DNA of 64,000 nucleotides from Brevundimonas sp. SL130 (GCF_026625805.1 NZ_CP113064.1:2954657-3018656), one strand, 5' to 3'; counted from the stretch's first letter, positions 28,484 through 36,035 are shown. Notes: generated from the letters alone by a model not told the origin. Translations and numbers: made by a program.

Positions 28484-28625
28484 AGCTTTTCTCCTTCACC
28501 CCAAACATTTTTCAAAGCCATAAACCGCGCCCTTGGCAGCATCGGGAAGGTCACCAGCGACACCTCCCACAGCTCGATCCCGCTCAGCACCCTCAAACGC
28601 CCCTGACGCTGCGCCCGCGCCTTTG
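28480..28625 (-). pseudogene. Second, truncated copy of the GTA protease 3' end
   Basis: In frame on the minus strand this segment reads ARAQRQGRLRVLSGIELWEV, SLVTFPMLPRARF, then MALKNVWGEGEKL and stop. The first 33 residues match the end of the intact protease at 29437-29856 (ARARRQGRLRVLSGVELWEV) with only a few changes, and the DNA is correspondingly similar (CAGCGACACCTCCCACAG in both). The 5' part of the gene is missing; similarity stops abruptly near 28625. The tail after the match differs from the intact copy, which suggests that it came from a related but distinct GTA or prophage. Confidence 0.82.
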
Positions 28626-28687
28626 CAACGCACGGTAATCTTACCGCTCGCGCATCTCAAAAACACTGATATGTCTGAAAGGCGAAA

Positions 28688-28717
28688 CCCCGCGAGGGCC
28701 TTTCGGCTGTCGCGGGG
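28688..28717 (-). terminator. Hairpin beside the Abi-like gene
   Basis: CCCCGCGA and TCGCGGGG enclose a loop with GGGCCTTTCGGCT. On the minus strand it is followed by TTTCGCCTTT, a weak T-rich tail. It lies 54 bases upstream of the Abi-like start on the plus strand and just beyond the protease remnant, near the recombination junction. It could be a leftover terminator. Confidence 0.4.
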
Positions 28718-28771
28718 CTCTATCAGTCCGAAACCGTATGCCAAGGCAGTGACGGGTTCCGGCTCACTGGG

Positions 28772-29440
28772 ATGTCTATACGCATAGTGGCGAACCTAGT
28801 TCAACAAACTCTTATCGAGCAGCTGAGGCCCGTCATATCCGATGACCGGATGGGGACCTATCTAACAGCCGCAGGCTTTGATCCCGAGCGCGCCCTACGC
28901 CTCTACATCTGGAATGCTCTAGTTGGTGAAGCATTTCATCTTCCCGTTCAATCTGTTGAAGTCGGACTTCGAAACAGGATCAACCATCATCTGATCAGTC
29001 TCTATGGCCAGAAGTGGTGGCAGGAAGACCAGTTCTTGAAGATGGCCGGTCCCGAACGCGCTTCTGATATCGAGGTCGCCCTGCGGCGGATCCGCAACAG
29101 GGGCGCAACACTGGATACCGGCCAGGTTGTAGCCACACTTTCCTTCGGCTTCTGGGCAAGCCTGCTTCAGAAGCGATATAATCCAAACCTCTGGGGCGGA
29201 CGACTGCATACCGCCTTCCCCCATTTGGCCTCTGGACGGACCCGAGGAGATCTCGCACAGCGAGTCAAACGCGTCGCCGATTTTCGAAATCGCGTCTGGC
29301 ACCATGAACCCATCATCAAGAAGGATCTGTCAGCCGAATATTCGGCTGTCATGGAGCTGCTGGGTTGGATCTGCCCAGTGAAAGCCCAATGGGTGCGGCC
29401 TCACTGCCGCGTCCCCGCGCTTATCCGACAAAAGCCCTAG
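28772..29440 (+). CDS. Abi-like protein (HEPN-type, putative abortive infection)
   Basis: A 222-residue protein of the Abi-like (Abi_2/AbiF-D related) group. The middle has LYIWNALVGEAFHLPVQSVE and VGLRNRINHHLISLYG. Near the C-terminus it has VADFRNRVWHHEPI, an R-x4-6-H motif that is the presumed RNase site of HEPN domains. Related proteins block phage growth by cutting RNA after infection. It is inserted between the GTA capsid and protease genes, on the opposite strand. Its stop codon (29438-29440) overlaps the protease stop. Base composition is lower in GC than the GTA genes. A similar protein is encoded at 55833-56654. Activity is not shown. Confidence 0.82.
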   Translation: MSIRIVANLVQQTLIEQLRPVISDDRMGTYLTAAGFDPERALRLYIWNALVGEAFHLPVQSVEVGLRNRINHHLISLYGQKWWQEDQFLKMAGPERASDIEVALRRIRNRGATLDTGQVVATLSFGFWASLLQKRYNPNLWGGRLHTAFPHLASGRTRGDLAQRVKRVADFRNRVWHHEPIIKKDLSAEYSAVMELLGWICPVKAQWVRPHCRVPALIRQKP

Positions 29441-29856
29441 CCGCCGGCGGGACGGTCGCTCTCAACAGCCGCAAACCTAGCCCCCGGCAGCATGGGAAAC
29501 GTCACCAGCGACACCTCCCACAGTTCCACCCCGCTCAGCACCCGCAGCCGCCCCTGACGTCGCGCCCGCGCCGTGCGGTATCCAATCGACAGACCGTCCA
29601 TCGCCCCCGCCCGGCTCAGCGCGGCGGCGAAGCGGGCCTCGGCCGACCAGTCCTCGATCCGGCCCCGCACGAACAAGCCCCGCGCGTCCTCAATGATCTC
29701 GTCCCAGACCCCGACCGGCGCCCGCGCGTCATGCTGGTTCAGCATCCGCACCCCCGCCGCCCCCGTCTTCGCCAGACTGTCCGCAAACGCCCCCGCCTGC
29801 ACCACGTCCCCGTTCAGATCCGCCACGCCCCACAGCGAGGCGTAGCCCTGGATCAT
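29437..29856 (-). CDS. GTA prohead protease (gp4)
   Basis: A protein of about 139 residues of the HK97/U35-type prohead protease family (TIGR01543). The start MIQGYASLWGVADLNGDVVQ is typical, with LNQHDARAPVGVWDEIIEDA providing the catalytic His, and YRTARARRQGRLRVLSGVEL, WEVSLVTFPMLPGARF completing the fold. The ATG at 29856 is chosen; the longer frame upstream translates a palindromic repeat. The ribosome binding site (GAGAGGGG) is itself part of that repeat. It is cut off from g3.5/portal by an IS and from capsid by a foreign block. Confidence 0.92.
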   Translation of the reverse strand: MIQGYASLWGVADLNGDVVQAGAFADSLAKTGAAGVRMLNQHDARAPVGVWDEIIEDARGLFVRGRIEDWSAEARFAAALSRAGAMDGLSIGYRTARARRQGRLRVLSGVELWEVSLVTFPMLPGARFAAVESDRPAGG

Positions 29857-29861
29857 CACAG

Positions 29862-30012
29862 CCCCTCTCCCCTTGCGGGAGAGGGAGACCGCGCACGGCG
29901 GCGCAGCCGTCGTTCTGGCGCGGTCGGGCGAGGGGTCAAACCAGCCCTTCCATCCATGACCGACCAACCCCTCATCCGACCTCGCTGCGCTCGGCCACCT
30001 TCTCCCGCAAGG
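29862..30012. repeat. CTCCCC/GGGGAG repeat split by the IS element
   Basis: Left end CCCCTCTCCCCTTGCGGGAG, right end CCTTCTCCCGCAAGG, continued beyond the IS as GCAAGGGGAGAAGGG (31144 on). The ends are inverted copies of one another, so the complete element was about 160 bases. The IS landed inside its right terminal repeat. The left end supplies the ribosome binding site for the protease gene. Confidence 0.82.
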
Positions 30013-31143
30013 GGACCGTTGCATTATTCGCGGATCGTGATTCCCTGTCCCTGACGGAGGGATTACGATGTCGGTGAAGCGGACGGGCCAGTTGGGATTT
30101 GGCGAGGTTGCGCTGGCGCGGCGTAGTGGCAGCGCGGCCCTGGAGCGGGTGTCGGCTCTGGTCGATTGGACCGGGTTCGAGCGAACGCTGGCGGGGCTTC
30201 GCGAGGAGGGGCCGGGCCGACCCGGCTATCGGCCTCTGCTGTTGTTCAAGGCCCTGCTTCTTCAGGCCTGGTATGGGCTGTCGGACGCCGAGCTGGAGTT
30301 CCGGCTGGGCGACAGCCTGGCGTTCGGGCGGTTCGTCGGGCTGAGCCTGGAGGACGAGGTTCCCGACCACACGACCCTGTGCCGGTTCCGTAACCGGCTG
30401 GTGCGGGATCGGCTGCTGGAGCGTCTGTTCGCAGAGCTGGATGGTCAGTTGGAGGGTGCGGGCGTGGTCCTCAAGCAGGGCACGATGCTGGACGCCACCC
30501 TGATCGAGACGCAGGCCGCAGGACGGCGCGGCCCCGGCGAGGCCAGGGTCGATCCCGACGCCGCCTACGCCCGCCGCTCTGGCAAGCCGGGTTCGACCCA
30601 CGGCTACAAGGCCCACGTCGGCGTCGATCAGGGCTCGGGCCTGATCCGGTCGATCCTGACCACTCCGGCCAACGTCAACGACACCACTCCCGCCGACGCT
30701 CTGGTCCGGGGCGATGAGAGGGCCGTGCTGGGCGATGCGGCCTATCACACCCATGCTCGGCAGGCCGCGCTCAAGGCTCAGGGCATCAAGCCGCGCCTGA
30801 TGCGACGGCCCAACAAACATCACCCGACACTGCCGCCCCGTCTGGCCCGGCTCAACCGCCTGATCGCTCGCCGGCGCGCCGCCGTGGAGACCACCTTCGC
30901 CACCTGGAAGCGCCGCATGGGCCTGACCGGCATCCGCTACATCGGTCTGACCAAGGCGTCCGGCCAGATGCTGATGGTCGCCATGGCCTTTAATCTGCGC
31001 CGCTGGGCCGCCCTGCAACCCGCCTGACCAAGCCCGGAATCCGTCCAAAACCCGCCGACCCGACCCGAAACAACCCAATCTCACCAGCATGAGCGCTGCC
31101 TTATCGCGCCAAGCCAAAAGCGGGACCGTAACGCAATGGTCCG
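30013..31143 (+). mobile_element. IS5-family insertion sequence
   Basis: About 1.13 kb with a single transposase gene. The ends are imperfect inverted repeats: GGACCGTTGCATTA on the left and, read inward from the right, GGACCATTGCGTTA (two differences in 14). The flanks repeat GCAAG(G) on both sides, a likely 5-6 bp target duplication; the exact boundary is ambiguous by one base because of a G-run. It inserted into the right arm of a palindromic repeat, between the GTA protease and g3.5 genes, opposite to GTA transcription. Confidence 0.85.
30068..31027 (+). CDS. IS5-family transposase
   Basis: A 319-residue single-frame DDE transposase. The N-terminal part has YRPLLLFKALLLQAWYGLSD and DEVPDHTTLCRFRNRL. 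The catalytic core has GTMLDATLIETQA (first Asp), YKAHVGVDQGSGL and VLGDAAYHTHARQ (second Asp), then RRRAAVETTFATWKRRMGL (the Glu). It is intact, so the element may still move. GGAGGGATTACG just before the ATG is a good ribosome binding site. Confidence 0.93.
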   Translation: MSVKRTGQLGFGEVALARRSGSAALERVSALVDWTGFERTLAGLREEGPGRPGYRPLLLFKALLLQAWYGLSDAELEFRLGDSLAFGRFVGLSLEDEVPDHTTLCRFRNRLVRDRLLERLFAELDGQLEGAGVVLKQGTMLDATLIETQAAGRRGPGEARVDPDAAYARRSGKPGSTHGYKAHVGVDQGSGLIRSILTTPANVNDTTPADALVRGDERAVLGDAAYHTHARQAALKAQGIKPRLMRRPNKHHPTLPPRLARLNRLIARRRAAVETTFATWKRRMGLTGIRYIGLTKASGQMLMVAMAFNLRRWAALQPA

Positions 31144-31172
31144 GCAAGGGGAGAAGGGATCATTCGACGCCC

Positions 31173-31400
31173 TCATCGCCCCTCCAGCCTCCGCTCGATC
31201 CGCTCCACCGCCGCCGCCGTCGCCTCCCCTTGCGTCTCCAGCCGCGCCAGCCGTTCGGCCACCAACCTCTGCTCCCCGACCCTCTGCTCCAAGGTCGCGA
31301 TCCGCGCCGCCGCGCCCCCGGCCCAGACCAGGCCCCCGACCGTCTGCACCGCCAGGGCGGCGATCAGGGCCGCCACGGCCTTCTTCACCGCATCGCTCAT
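31173..31400 (-). CDS. GTA small membrane protein (g3.5-like)
   Basis: A 75-residue protein with one hydrophobic segment (VAALIAALAVQTVGGLVWAG) and a heptad-like charged C-terminus (RIATLEQRVGEQRLVAERLA, RLETQGEATAAAVERIERRL), so one membrane helix plus a coiled coil. It lies between portal and protease like g3.5 of RcGTA and starts with an ATGA overlap to the portal stop. The role is unknown. The IS element lies 30 bases downstream. Confidence 0.8.
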   Translation of the reverse strand: MSDAVKKAVAALIAALAVQTVGGLVWAGGAAARIATLEQRVGEQRLVAERLARLETQGEATAAAVERIERRLEGR

Positions 31401-32551
31401 CCTTCCACCCCCGCCATCCGCCGTCGCTCCTCGTCAGTCAGGAAGCTCGCCGCCTCCAGCCGCGCCCACAGGGCGTCGCGCTCGGGCTGCAGCGCCGGCA
31501 CGGCCTCCAGGTCGGCCCGCACCTCGCAACCGGGGAACCGTTCGCCCAGCCAGCCCGTCATCGCCCCCGCCGCCTTGCGCACCAGGGGCGCGATCGTCTG
31601 CCGCCAGAAGGCCGTGTTGGCCTCGCGATAGTTGGCGTAGGTGGCGTCCCCCGGTATCCCCAGCAGCTGCGGCGGCACCCCGAAGGCCAGGGCGATCTCG
31701 CGCGCCGCCGCATGTTTGCCGGCGGTGAAATCCATCTCGGCCGGCGTCAGGCTCAGCGGCTTCCAGTCCATCCCGCCTTCCAGCAGGATCGGCCGCCCGG
31801 CGTTCCCGGCGCCGGCGTATGTGGACGACAGCTGCGCCTTCAGCGCCTCGAACTGACCGTCGGTCAGCCGCTCACCCTTCTGCGCCCCATAGACCAGCGC
31901 CCCCGACGGCCGCGCCGCATTGTCCAGCAAGGCCTTGTTCCAGGCCCCCGCCGCATTGTGCGCATCCACCCCCTGCGCCGCCGCCTCCATCGGAGACAGC
32001 CCGTACCAGTCGTCCAGCGGGTGCCACAGTTTCAGCTGCATCACCGGCCCCCAGCCGTCCGCCGCCCGCCCGATCCGCATCGACCGTCCGTCGACGCAAT
32101 ACTCCCATGCCTCGGGCCAGCCCGACCGGCCGGGAACCACCTTCACCCGGTCCGACCTCAGCGCCCACAATTCCTCCGGAACCTCGTCCCCGACCGCCTC
32201 GACCCAGGCATTGCCCGACACTTGAAGCGCCCCATAGACCGACTCCATCAGCTCCGCCCCCGACTGTTCGGGATTGGGCCGGCGGATCAGCCGCGCCAGC
32301 GGATGGGCCTCGTCCCTCACCCCCTCCACAAACACCGCAAAGGGCGCCGAGGCCGCCGCCTCCGCGATCATGCGGATACAGCGATAGGCCACCGCATTCT
32401 TCTGATACCCCTCGCGCGCCAGACTGGCGTAGTCATTGGGCGTCCACCGCGCCCGTCCCACGCCGTGCAGCAGCACCGCCGCCCGACTGGCCTTCTCTTC
32501 GGGCGCGCGCAGACGCACGCCCTGGCCGAACGGCCACCGGATCGAAACCAT
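31397..32551 (-). CDS. GTA portal protein (gp3)
   Basis: A 384-residue HK97-type portal protein that forms the DNA gate of the capsid. Motifs include NAVAYRCIRMIAEAAASAPF, LIRRPNPEQSGAELMESVYG, QLKLWHPLDDWYGLSPMEAA, and the conserved C-terminal FGVPPQLLGIPGDATYANYR, AFWRQTIAPLV. ATG 32551 has an AGGAG site 7 bases upstream; a TTG one codon earlier is the alternative. No terminase gene is found upstream. A palindromic repeat and an acyltransferase gene come first. Confidence 0.94.
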   Translation of the reverse strand: MVSIRWPFGQGVRLRAPEEKASRAAVLLHGVGRARWTPNDYASLAREGYQKNAVAYRCIRMIAEAAASAPFAVFVEGVRDEAHPLARLIRRPNPEQSGAELMESVYGALQVSGNAWVEAVGDEVPEELWALRSDRVKVVPGRSGWPEAWEYCVDGRSMRIGRAADGWGPVMQLKLWHPLDDWYGLSPMEAAAQGVDAHNAAGAWNKALLDNAARPSGALVYGAQKGERLTDGQFEALKAQLSSTYAGAGNAGRPILLEGGMDWKPLSLTPAEMDFTAGKHAAAREIALAFGVPPQLLGIPGDATYANYREANTAFWRQTIAPLVRKAAGAMTGWLGERFPGCEVRADLEAVPALQPERDALWARLEAASFLTDEERRRMAGVEG

Positions 32552-32568
32552 CAAAATCTCCTGGAAAA

Positions 32569-32734
32569 TTCTCCCTCCCCTTCATGGGGAGGGACGGCGA
32601 GGCGTCAGCCGAGCCCGGGTGGGGCCGTGCGATCCCGCACGCCGCCCTCGCCCACAACGTCTTTCAACCCTGTCCCGTCGGACCCCACCCTGATCGCTGC
32701 GCGATCGCCCCTCCCCATGAAGAGGAGGGAGAGA
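32569..32734. repeat. CTCCCC/GGGGAG repeat upstream of portal
   Basis: Left end TTCTCCCTCCCCTTCATGGG, right end CTCCCCATGAAGAGGAGGGA, nearly perfect inverted ends, with a GATCGCTGCGCGATC core near the right. It is closest to copies at 47297-47445 and 58875-59011. The 3' end of the acyltransferase gene runs into it, and its left edge abuts the portal ribosome binding site. Confidence 0.85.
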
Positions 32735-33774
32735 TGTGGCTTCGCCATCCACCGCATCAACGGCCGCTCGACCCAGACATGCACCGCCGCCCCGGCCGTC
32801 AGACTGAGGCTGACGGTCAGCACCACCACCGCATCCCCCGGCAGGACCGCGCCCGCTTCAAACATCCGACCCAGCCCCCGGATCACCAGCACATGAACCA
32901 GATAGACCGCATAGGAGGCGTCCCCCATGAACATCAGCCCGCGCCGAACCAGGCCGGGCGCCGGATCATCCCGCCCCATCCGCGCCGCCCCCAGCACGAC
33001 CAGTCCCGCCGGCAGCCCCCAAATCACAACCCGCGCCAGCCCGACCAGCGGCTGGTTCAGCGCCGCCGCTCCATCGATCTCACCGTATCCCAACCCCAGC
33101 GACAGCCCGAACCCGATCAGTCCCAGAACCACCGCAGCAACCGCCGCCTGTTCCGGCAGGCCACGCCCCCAACGCGCGATTCCCACCCCGATCAGAAACT
33201 CCAGCACCATCGGCGACCCGACGAACCTCAGCACCGGCGTCGCCACGACCAAGCCCAGGATCACCGCCCCGACGGCGACGCTCGCCAGCCCCCATCCCAC
33301 CCGTCCACCGCCCGCCATCGCGAGCCCGAACCCGGCGTAGAACAACATCTCAAAACACAGGGTCCATCCCGCCCCCAAGGCCGGAAACGTCATCTCCAGC
33401 CCGCTGAACGGCCAGAACAGAAAGGTCGCCGCCGCCACATCGGGCGCCAAAGCTCCACCCCGCGCCATCCCGACCAGGATCGGCAGGGACAACAGCCAGT
33501 AAATCGGTGCCACCCGCCGCACCCGCCGCCACAGGAAATCTCCCGCCGCCCGCAATCCCGCCTGCCCCTGCGTGGTCATTGCGATGATGAAGCCGCTGAT
33601 CACGAAGAACAGATCGACCCCCGCCACCCCGAAATCCTCCGCCGTCCCGCCTGCGAGCACAGTCTCTAGCCCCAGCCGCCCCGCTGTCAGATCGACGGCG
33701 TGCGCAACCACCACCCCCGTGGCCGCCACGAACCGCAACACCTGGATCTCGTCGAACCTCTGCCTCATCCGCAA
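32605..33774 (-). CDS. Acyltransferase-3 family membrane protein (OafA/YrhL-like)
   Basis: A 389-residue polytopic membrane protein that would O-acetylate a surface polysaccharide. The start MRQRFDEIQVLRFVAATGVV, VVAHAVDL with the conserved His, and GVAGVDLFFVISGFIIAM are typical of PF01757; about ten hydrophobic segments follow. The final 40 residues or so (from LSLLFMGRGDRAAIRVGSDG) are encoded by the palindromic repeat at 32569-32734, so the natural end was probably near AKPH. It stands where GTA terminase genes would be expected, so it may be a replacement or an independent insertion. It forms a same-strand group with the SGNH hydrolase and spike-base genes. Confidence 0.88.
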   Translation of the reverse strand: MRMRQRFDEIQVLRFVAATGVVVAHAVDLTAGRLGLETVLAGGTAEDFGVAGVDLFFVISGFIIAMTTQGQAGLRAAGDFLWRRVRRVAPIYWLLSLPILVGMARGGALAPDVAAATFLFWPFSGLEMTFPALGAGWTLCFEMLFYAGFGLAMAGGGRVGWGLASVAVGAVILGLVVATPVLRFVGSPMVLEFLIGVGIARWGRGLPEQAAVAAVVLGLIGFGLSLGLGYGEIDGAAALNQPLVGLARVVIWGLPAGLVVLGAARMGRDDPAPGLVRRGLMFMGDASYAVYLVHVLVIRGLGRMFEAGAVLPGDAVVVLTVSLSLTAGAAVHVWVERPLMRWMAKPHLSLLFMGRGDRAAIRVGSDGTGLKDVVGEGGVRDRTAPPGLG

Positions 33775-33805
33775 CGGTTAACACCGGCGCGAACTCAACC
33801 CAACT

Positions 33806-34915
33806 TCAGATCATCACTCGCGCTCGCACAGACTGTGCGATCAGCGCCTGCCCCGCCGCATTCGGATGAACCGAATCGAACATGAGGCTTGTCGCAAAAG
33901 CCCCGCCGAACAGAGCCGCCCCGTCGATGGGCGCCGCCAGTCCCTTCTCCGCCGCCACCGCCACGGCCGCCGCCGCTATGGCCTGCTGCGTGGCGTAGCT
34001 CGCCTTGCCCTGGGCGGGATTTGACGGGGCCCCGGTCATCATCAGCACATCGCCGCTGATCAAGGCGCGATCCACCAACAGATCCAGACTGGCCCGATAG
34101 GCCGCGACCGCCGTCCCATTATTCCAGTCGTTGATGGTCAGACAGATCACTGTCAGATCCGCGCCCGCGGCCGGCAGGCCGCCATAGGCCCGGTAAGCCT
34201 GATCCGTCGCCGTCCAGTCCGCCACGCGTGAGCCGCCCCAACCGGCGTTGATCACCTGCACCCGCCGCAGCTCGGACTTCCAGGCCACGCCCCCGGCGAT
34301 AAAGACCGCACCGCCCGACGCCCGACGCACCGAGATCGGCCCCGTCGTCTCGGGAAAGGCCACCGTATGTCGCTCCAGCCCCGGCGGCTTCAGCGTATCG
34401 ATGGTCGCGCGCACCACCCCGTCGGTCTCGACAGCGATCACGCCCAGGGCCGTGTTGCACACTGCATAGAGGTCGAACCGGTCCACCGCCCCGTCGGGCT
34501 GAAACGTCCAGGTCTCGGTCCCCCAGTCCGGGGTGGTGAACAGCTTCCCGCCCAGACTGGTCAGGCTGGTCACGCTCCATCCGCTCCCCAGGCTGACGCG
34601 CGGGTCATAGGCGCCATATCCCCCCGTGGCCAGATCGCCCGCTCCCGCCCCCGCCAGCGACGCCGCCGAGGCCGGCAGTCCCCCTGCGCTCATCAGATCC
34701 GCCAGCCGCTTCGGCCACGCCGCCCCGCGCCCGTCCGGCGTCCATCCGCCCGGCACGCCGCCGAACCCCTGGGCCACGCTGTCGCTGACCACCAGCAGCC
34801 GCGCATCCCGAACCCCCGCCAACATCTCGCGCACCGCCGCCGACCAACGCGGCAGGTCCGGCACATCGAACCCCGGCCGAGACGGCGCCAGCATCCCGCC
34901 TGGCGCCGTCGTCAT
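33806..34915 (-). CDS. SGNH/GDSL hydrolase next to the spike-base gene
   Basis: About 369 residues. SGNH blocks are visible: LLVVSDSVAQGFG (Ser nucleophile), VINAGWGGSRV (Gly), LTINDWNNG (Asn) and DSVHPNAAGQALI (Asp-His) at the C-terminus. The middle beta-rich part (WTFQPDGAVDRFDLYAVCNT) suggests an inserted fibre-like or carbohydrate-binding region. It starts 17 bases after a spike-base gene, so it may be the enzymatic head or fibre part of the GTA spike, for example deacetylating the recipient capsule. That role is inference. No signal peptide, which fits a particle protein. Confidence 0.85.
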   Translation of the reverse strand: MTTAPGGMLAPSRPGFDVPDLPRWSAAVREMLAGVRDARLLVVSDSVAQGFGGVPGGWTPDGRGAAWPKRLADLMSAGGLPASAASLAGAGAGDLATGGYGAYDPRVSLGSGWSVTSLTSLGGKLFTTPDWGTETWTFQPDGAVDRFDLYAVCNTALGVIAVETDGVVRATIDTLKPPGLERHTVAFPETTGPISVRRASGGAVFIAGGVAWKSELRRVQVINAGWGGSRVADWTATDQAYRAYGGLPAAGADLTVICLTINDWNNGTAVAAYRASLDLLVDRALISGDVLMMTGAPSNPAQGKASYATQQAIAAAAVAVAAEKGLAAPIDGAALFGGAFATSLMFDSVHPNAAGQALIAQSVRARVMI

Positions 34916-34932
34916 CGCCTCGACCGACAGGC

Positions 34933-35220
34933 TCAATCGCACACCGCCACGACCTGGGCCGCCGTCGTTCCCGTGGCCAGAACCCGGCGCACCTGCACCG
35001 GCAACCAGCCGACCGGATGATTGGCGAAGGTCACAGCCTCCCCGTCCTCGCCCTCGACCGTCAGCACCCGCAGATTCCCCGCCGCCCCGACGTACAGGGC
35101 CTTGGCGTAGGTCGTCAGATCGACCGTATCGCTGGGCGTCACCGCCACCGCGCGCCGCCCCGGCCCGCTGGCGTCCCGCCCATGGTTCAGCAACCCGTCC
35201 CGCTCCGCTATGGCCGGCAT
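34933..35220 (-). CDS. Spike base protein (RCAP_rcc01079/GhsA family)
   Basis: A 95-residue protein. AVTPSDTVDLTTYAKALYVG, AAGNLRVLTVEGEDGEAVTF and the C-terminal VQVRRVLATGTTAAQVVAVC are the pattern of the spike base family named after R. capsulatus rcc01079 (GhsA), which anchors head spikes on GTA capsids. In R. capsulatus the spike genes are outside the main cluster; here they lie beside it, separated only by the acyltransferase. A GGGAGGAGAG ribosome binding site precedes the ATG. Confidence 0.88.
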   Translation of the reverse strand: MPAIAERDGLLNHGRDASGPGRRAVAVTPSDTVDLTTYAKALYVGAAGNLRVLTVEGEDGEAVTFANHPVGWLPVQVRRVLATGTTAAQVVAVCD

Positions 35221-35247
35221 GTCTCTCTCCTCCCAAGATAAGAATAA

Positions 35248-35298
35248 CTCTCCCTCCCCCTCGGGGGAGGGCAGGCCGCGTCAGCGGCCGGTTGGGGG
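35248..35298. repeat. CTCCCC/GGGGAG repeat upstream of spike base
   Basis: CTCTCCCTCCCCCTCGGGGG and GGCCGCGTCAGCGGCC palindromes. A short copy of the dispersed family in the divergent region between the spike-base gene and the antitoxin gene. Confidence 0.75.
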
Positions 35299-35346
35299 CG
35301 GTCGGGCGACATTCCCCCGTCGCCCGGCGCGTGCTAATCTTCGCCT

Positions 35347-35619
35347 ATGACGATCCACGTCGACATCGCCCGGTCGCACGCCACCCTGGCCGAACTCGCC
35401 GCCCAGGCCGAGAACGGCGAGGAGATCGTCCTGTCCCGCGACGGTCAGGCCGTCGCCGTCATCCGCGCCGCGGCGGCCCCTGAAACGCCTCGGTTTCGTT
35501 TCGGCGCCCTGGCCCACCTCGGCCCGCTGACGGACGAGGAAGCCAATCTCTTCCTCCAGCCCGACCCGGAATTCATAGAAGCGGCCGAGGCCGCCGACGA
35601 AGACGATCTTTATCGTTGA
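35347..35619 (+). CDS. Type II antitoxin, Phd/YefM-like
   Basis: A 90-residue antitoxin. The N-terminal half (IARSHATLAELAAQAENGEE, IVLSRDGQAVAVI) is the Phd/YefM DNA-binding and dimerisation fold. The acidic C-terminal part (NLFLQPDPEFIEAAEAADED) would wrap around the toxin. It overlaps the toxin gene (stop TGA inside TTGA), so the two are coupled. It would neutralise the PIN toxin and repress the promoter. Confidence 0.87.
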   Translation: MTIHVDIARSHATLAELAAQAENGEEIVLSRDGQAVAVIRAAAAPETPRFRFGALAHLGPLTDEEANLFLQPDPEFIEAAEAADEDDLYR

Positions 35620-36035
35620 GCGGCGTCCTGCTCGACACGCACGTTCTGATCTGGAGCCTGTTCGATCAGCCCCAAATGACGCCGACAGCCCGATCCTGGA
35701 TTGATCCTTCAGAACCGATCTATGTCAGCGTCGTCAGTATCTTCGAAATCGACAACAAGCGTCGTCGCGGAGGCAGTCGAGCGGCAGACGCTCTTCTGCA
35801 CCGTATGCCACGCAACATGCCGGCCGCCCTGCCTCAACTCGGCTTCACCCTGCTTGCAATCGATCCGGACGTCGCGTGGCGCGCGGCCAATTTGCCTATC
35901 GACGCCCGCGATCCATGGGACCGCATCCTCGTGGCCCAAGCCTTGGCGTTGGACGTACCCTTGGTCAGCGCCGACGGCCCCTTGCGGGCATCGACGCAGA
36001 CACACCCCCAGACCGCCGGCGTCATAGTCTTCTGA
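35616..36035 (+). CDS. Type II toxin, PIN-domain ribonuclease (VapC-like)
   Basis: A 139-residue PIN nuclease. The acidic metal residues are seen in LLDTHVLIWSLF, VSIFEIDNK and ARDPWDRILVAQAL, with SADGPL completing the site. Without antitoxin such enzymes cut tRNA or rRNA and stop growth. The likely start is TTG at 35616 overlapping the antitoxin stop; no ATG is available before the first catalytic Asp. The pair lies just outside the spike-base end of the GTA region. Confidence 0.87.
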   Translation: MSGVLLDTHVLIWSLFDQPQMTPTARSWIDPSEPIYVSVVSIFEIDNKRRRGGSRAADALLHRMPRNMPAALPQLGFTLLAIDPDVAWRAANLPIDARDPWDRILVAQALALDVPLVSADGPLRASTQTHPQTAGVIVF

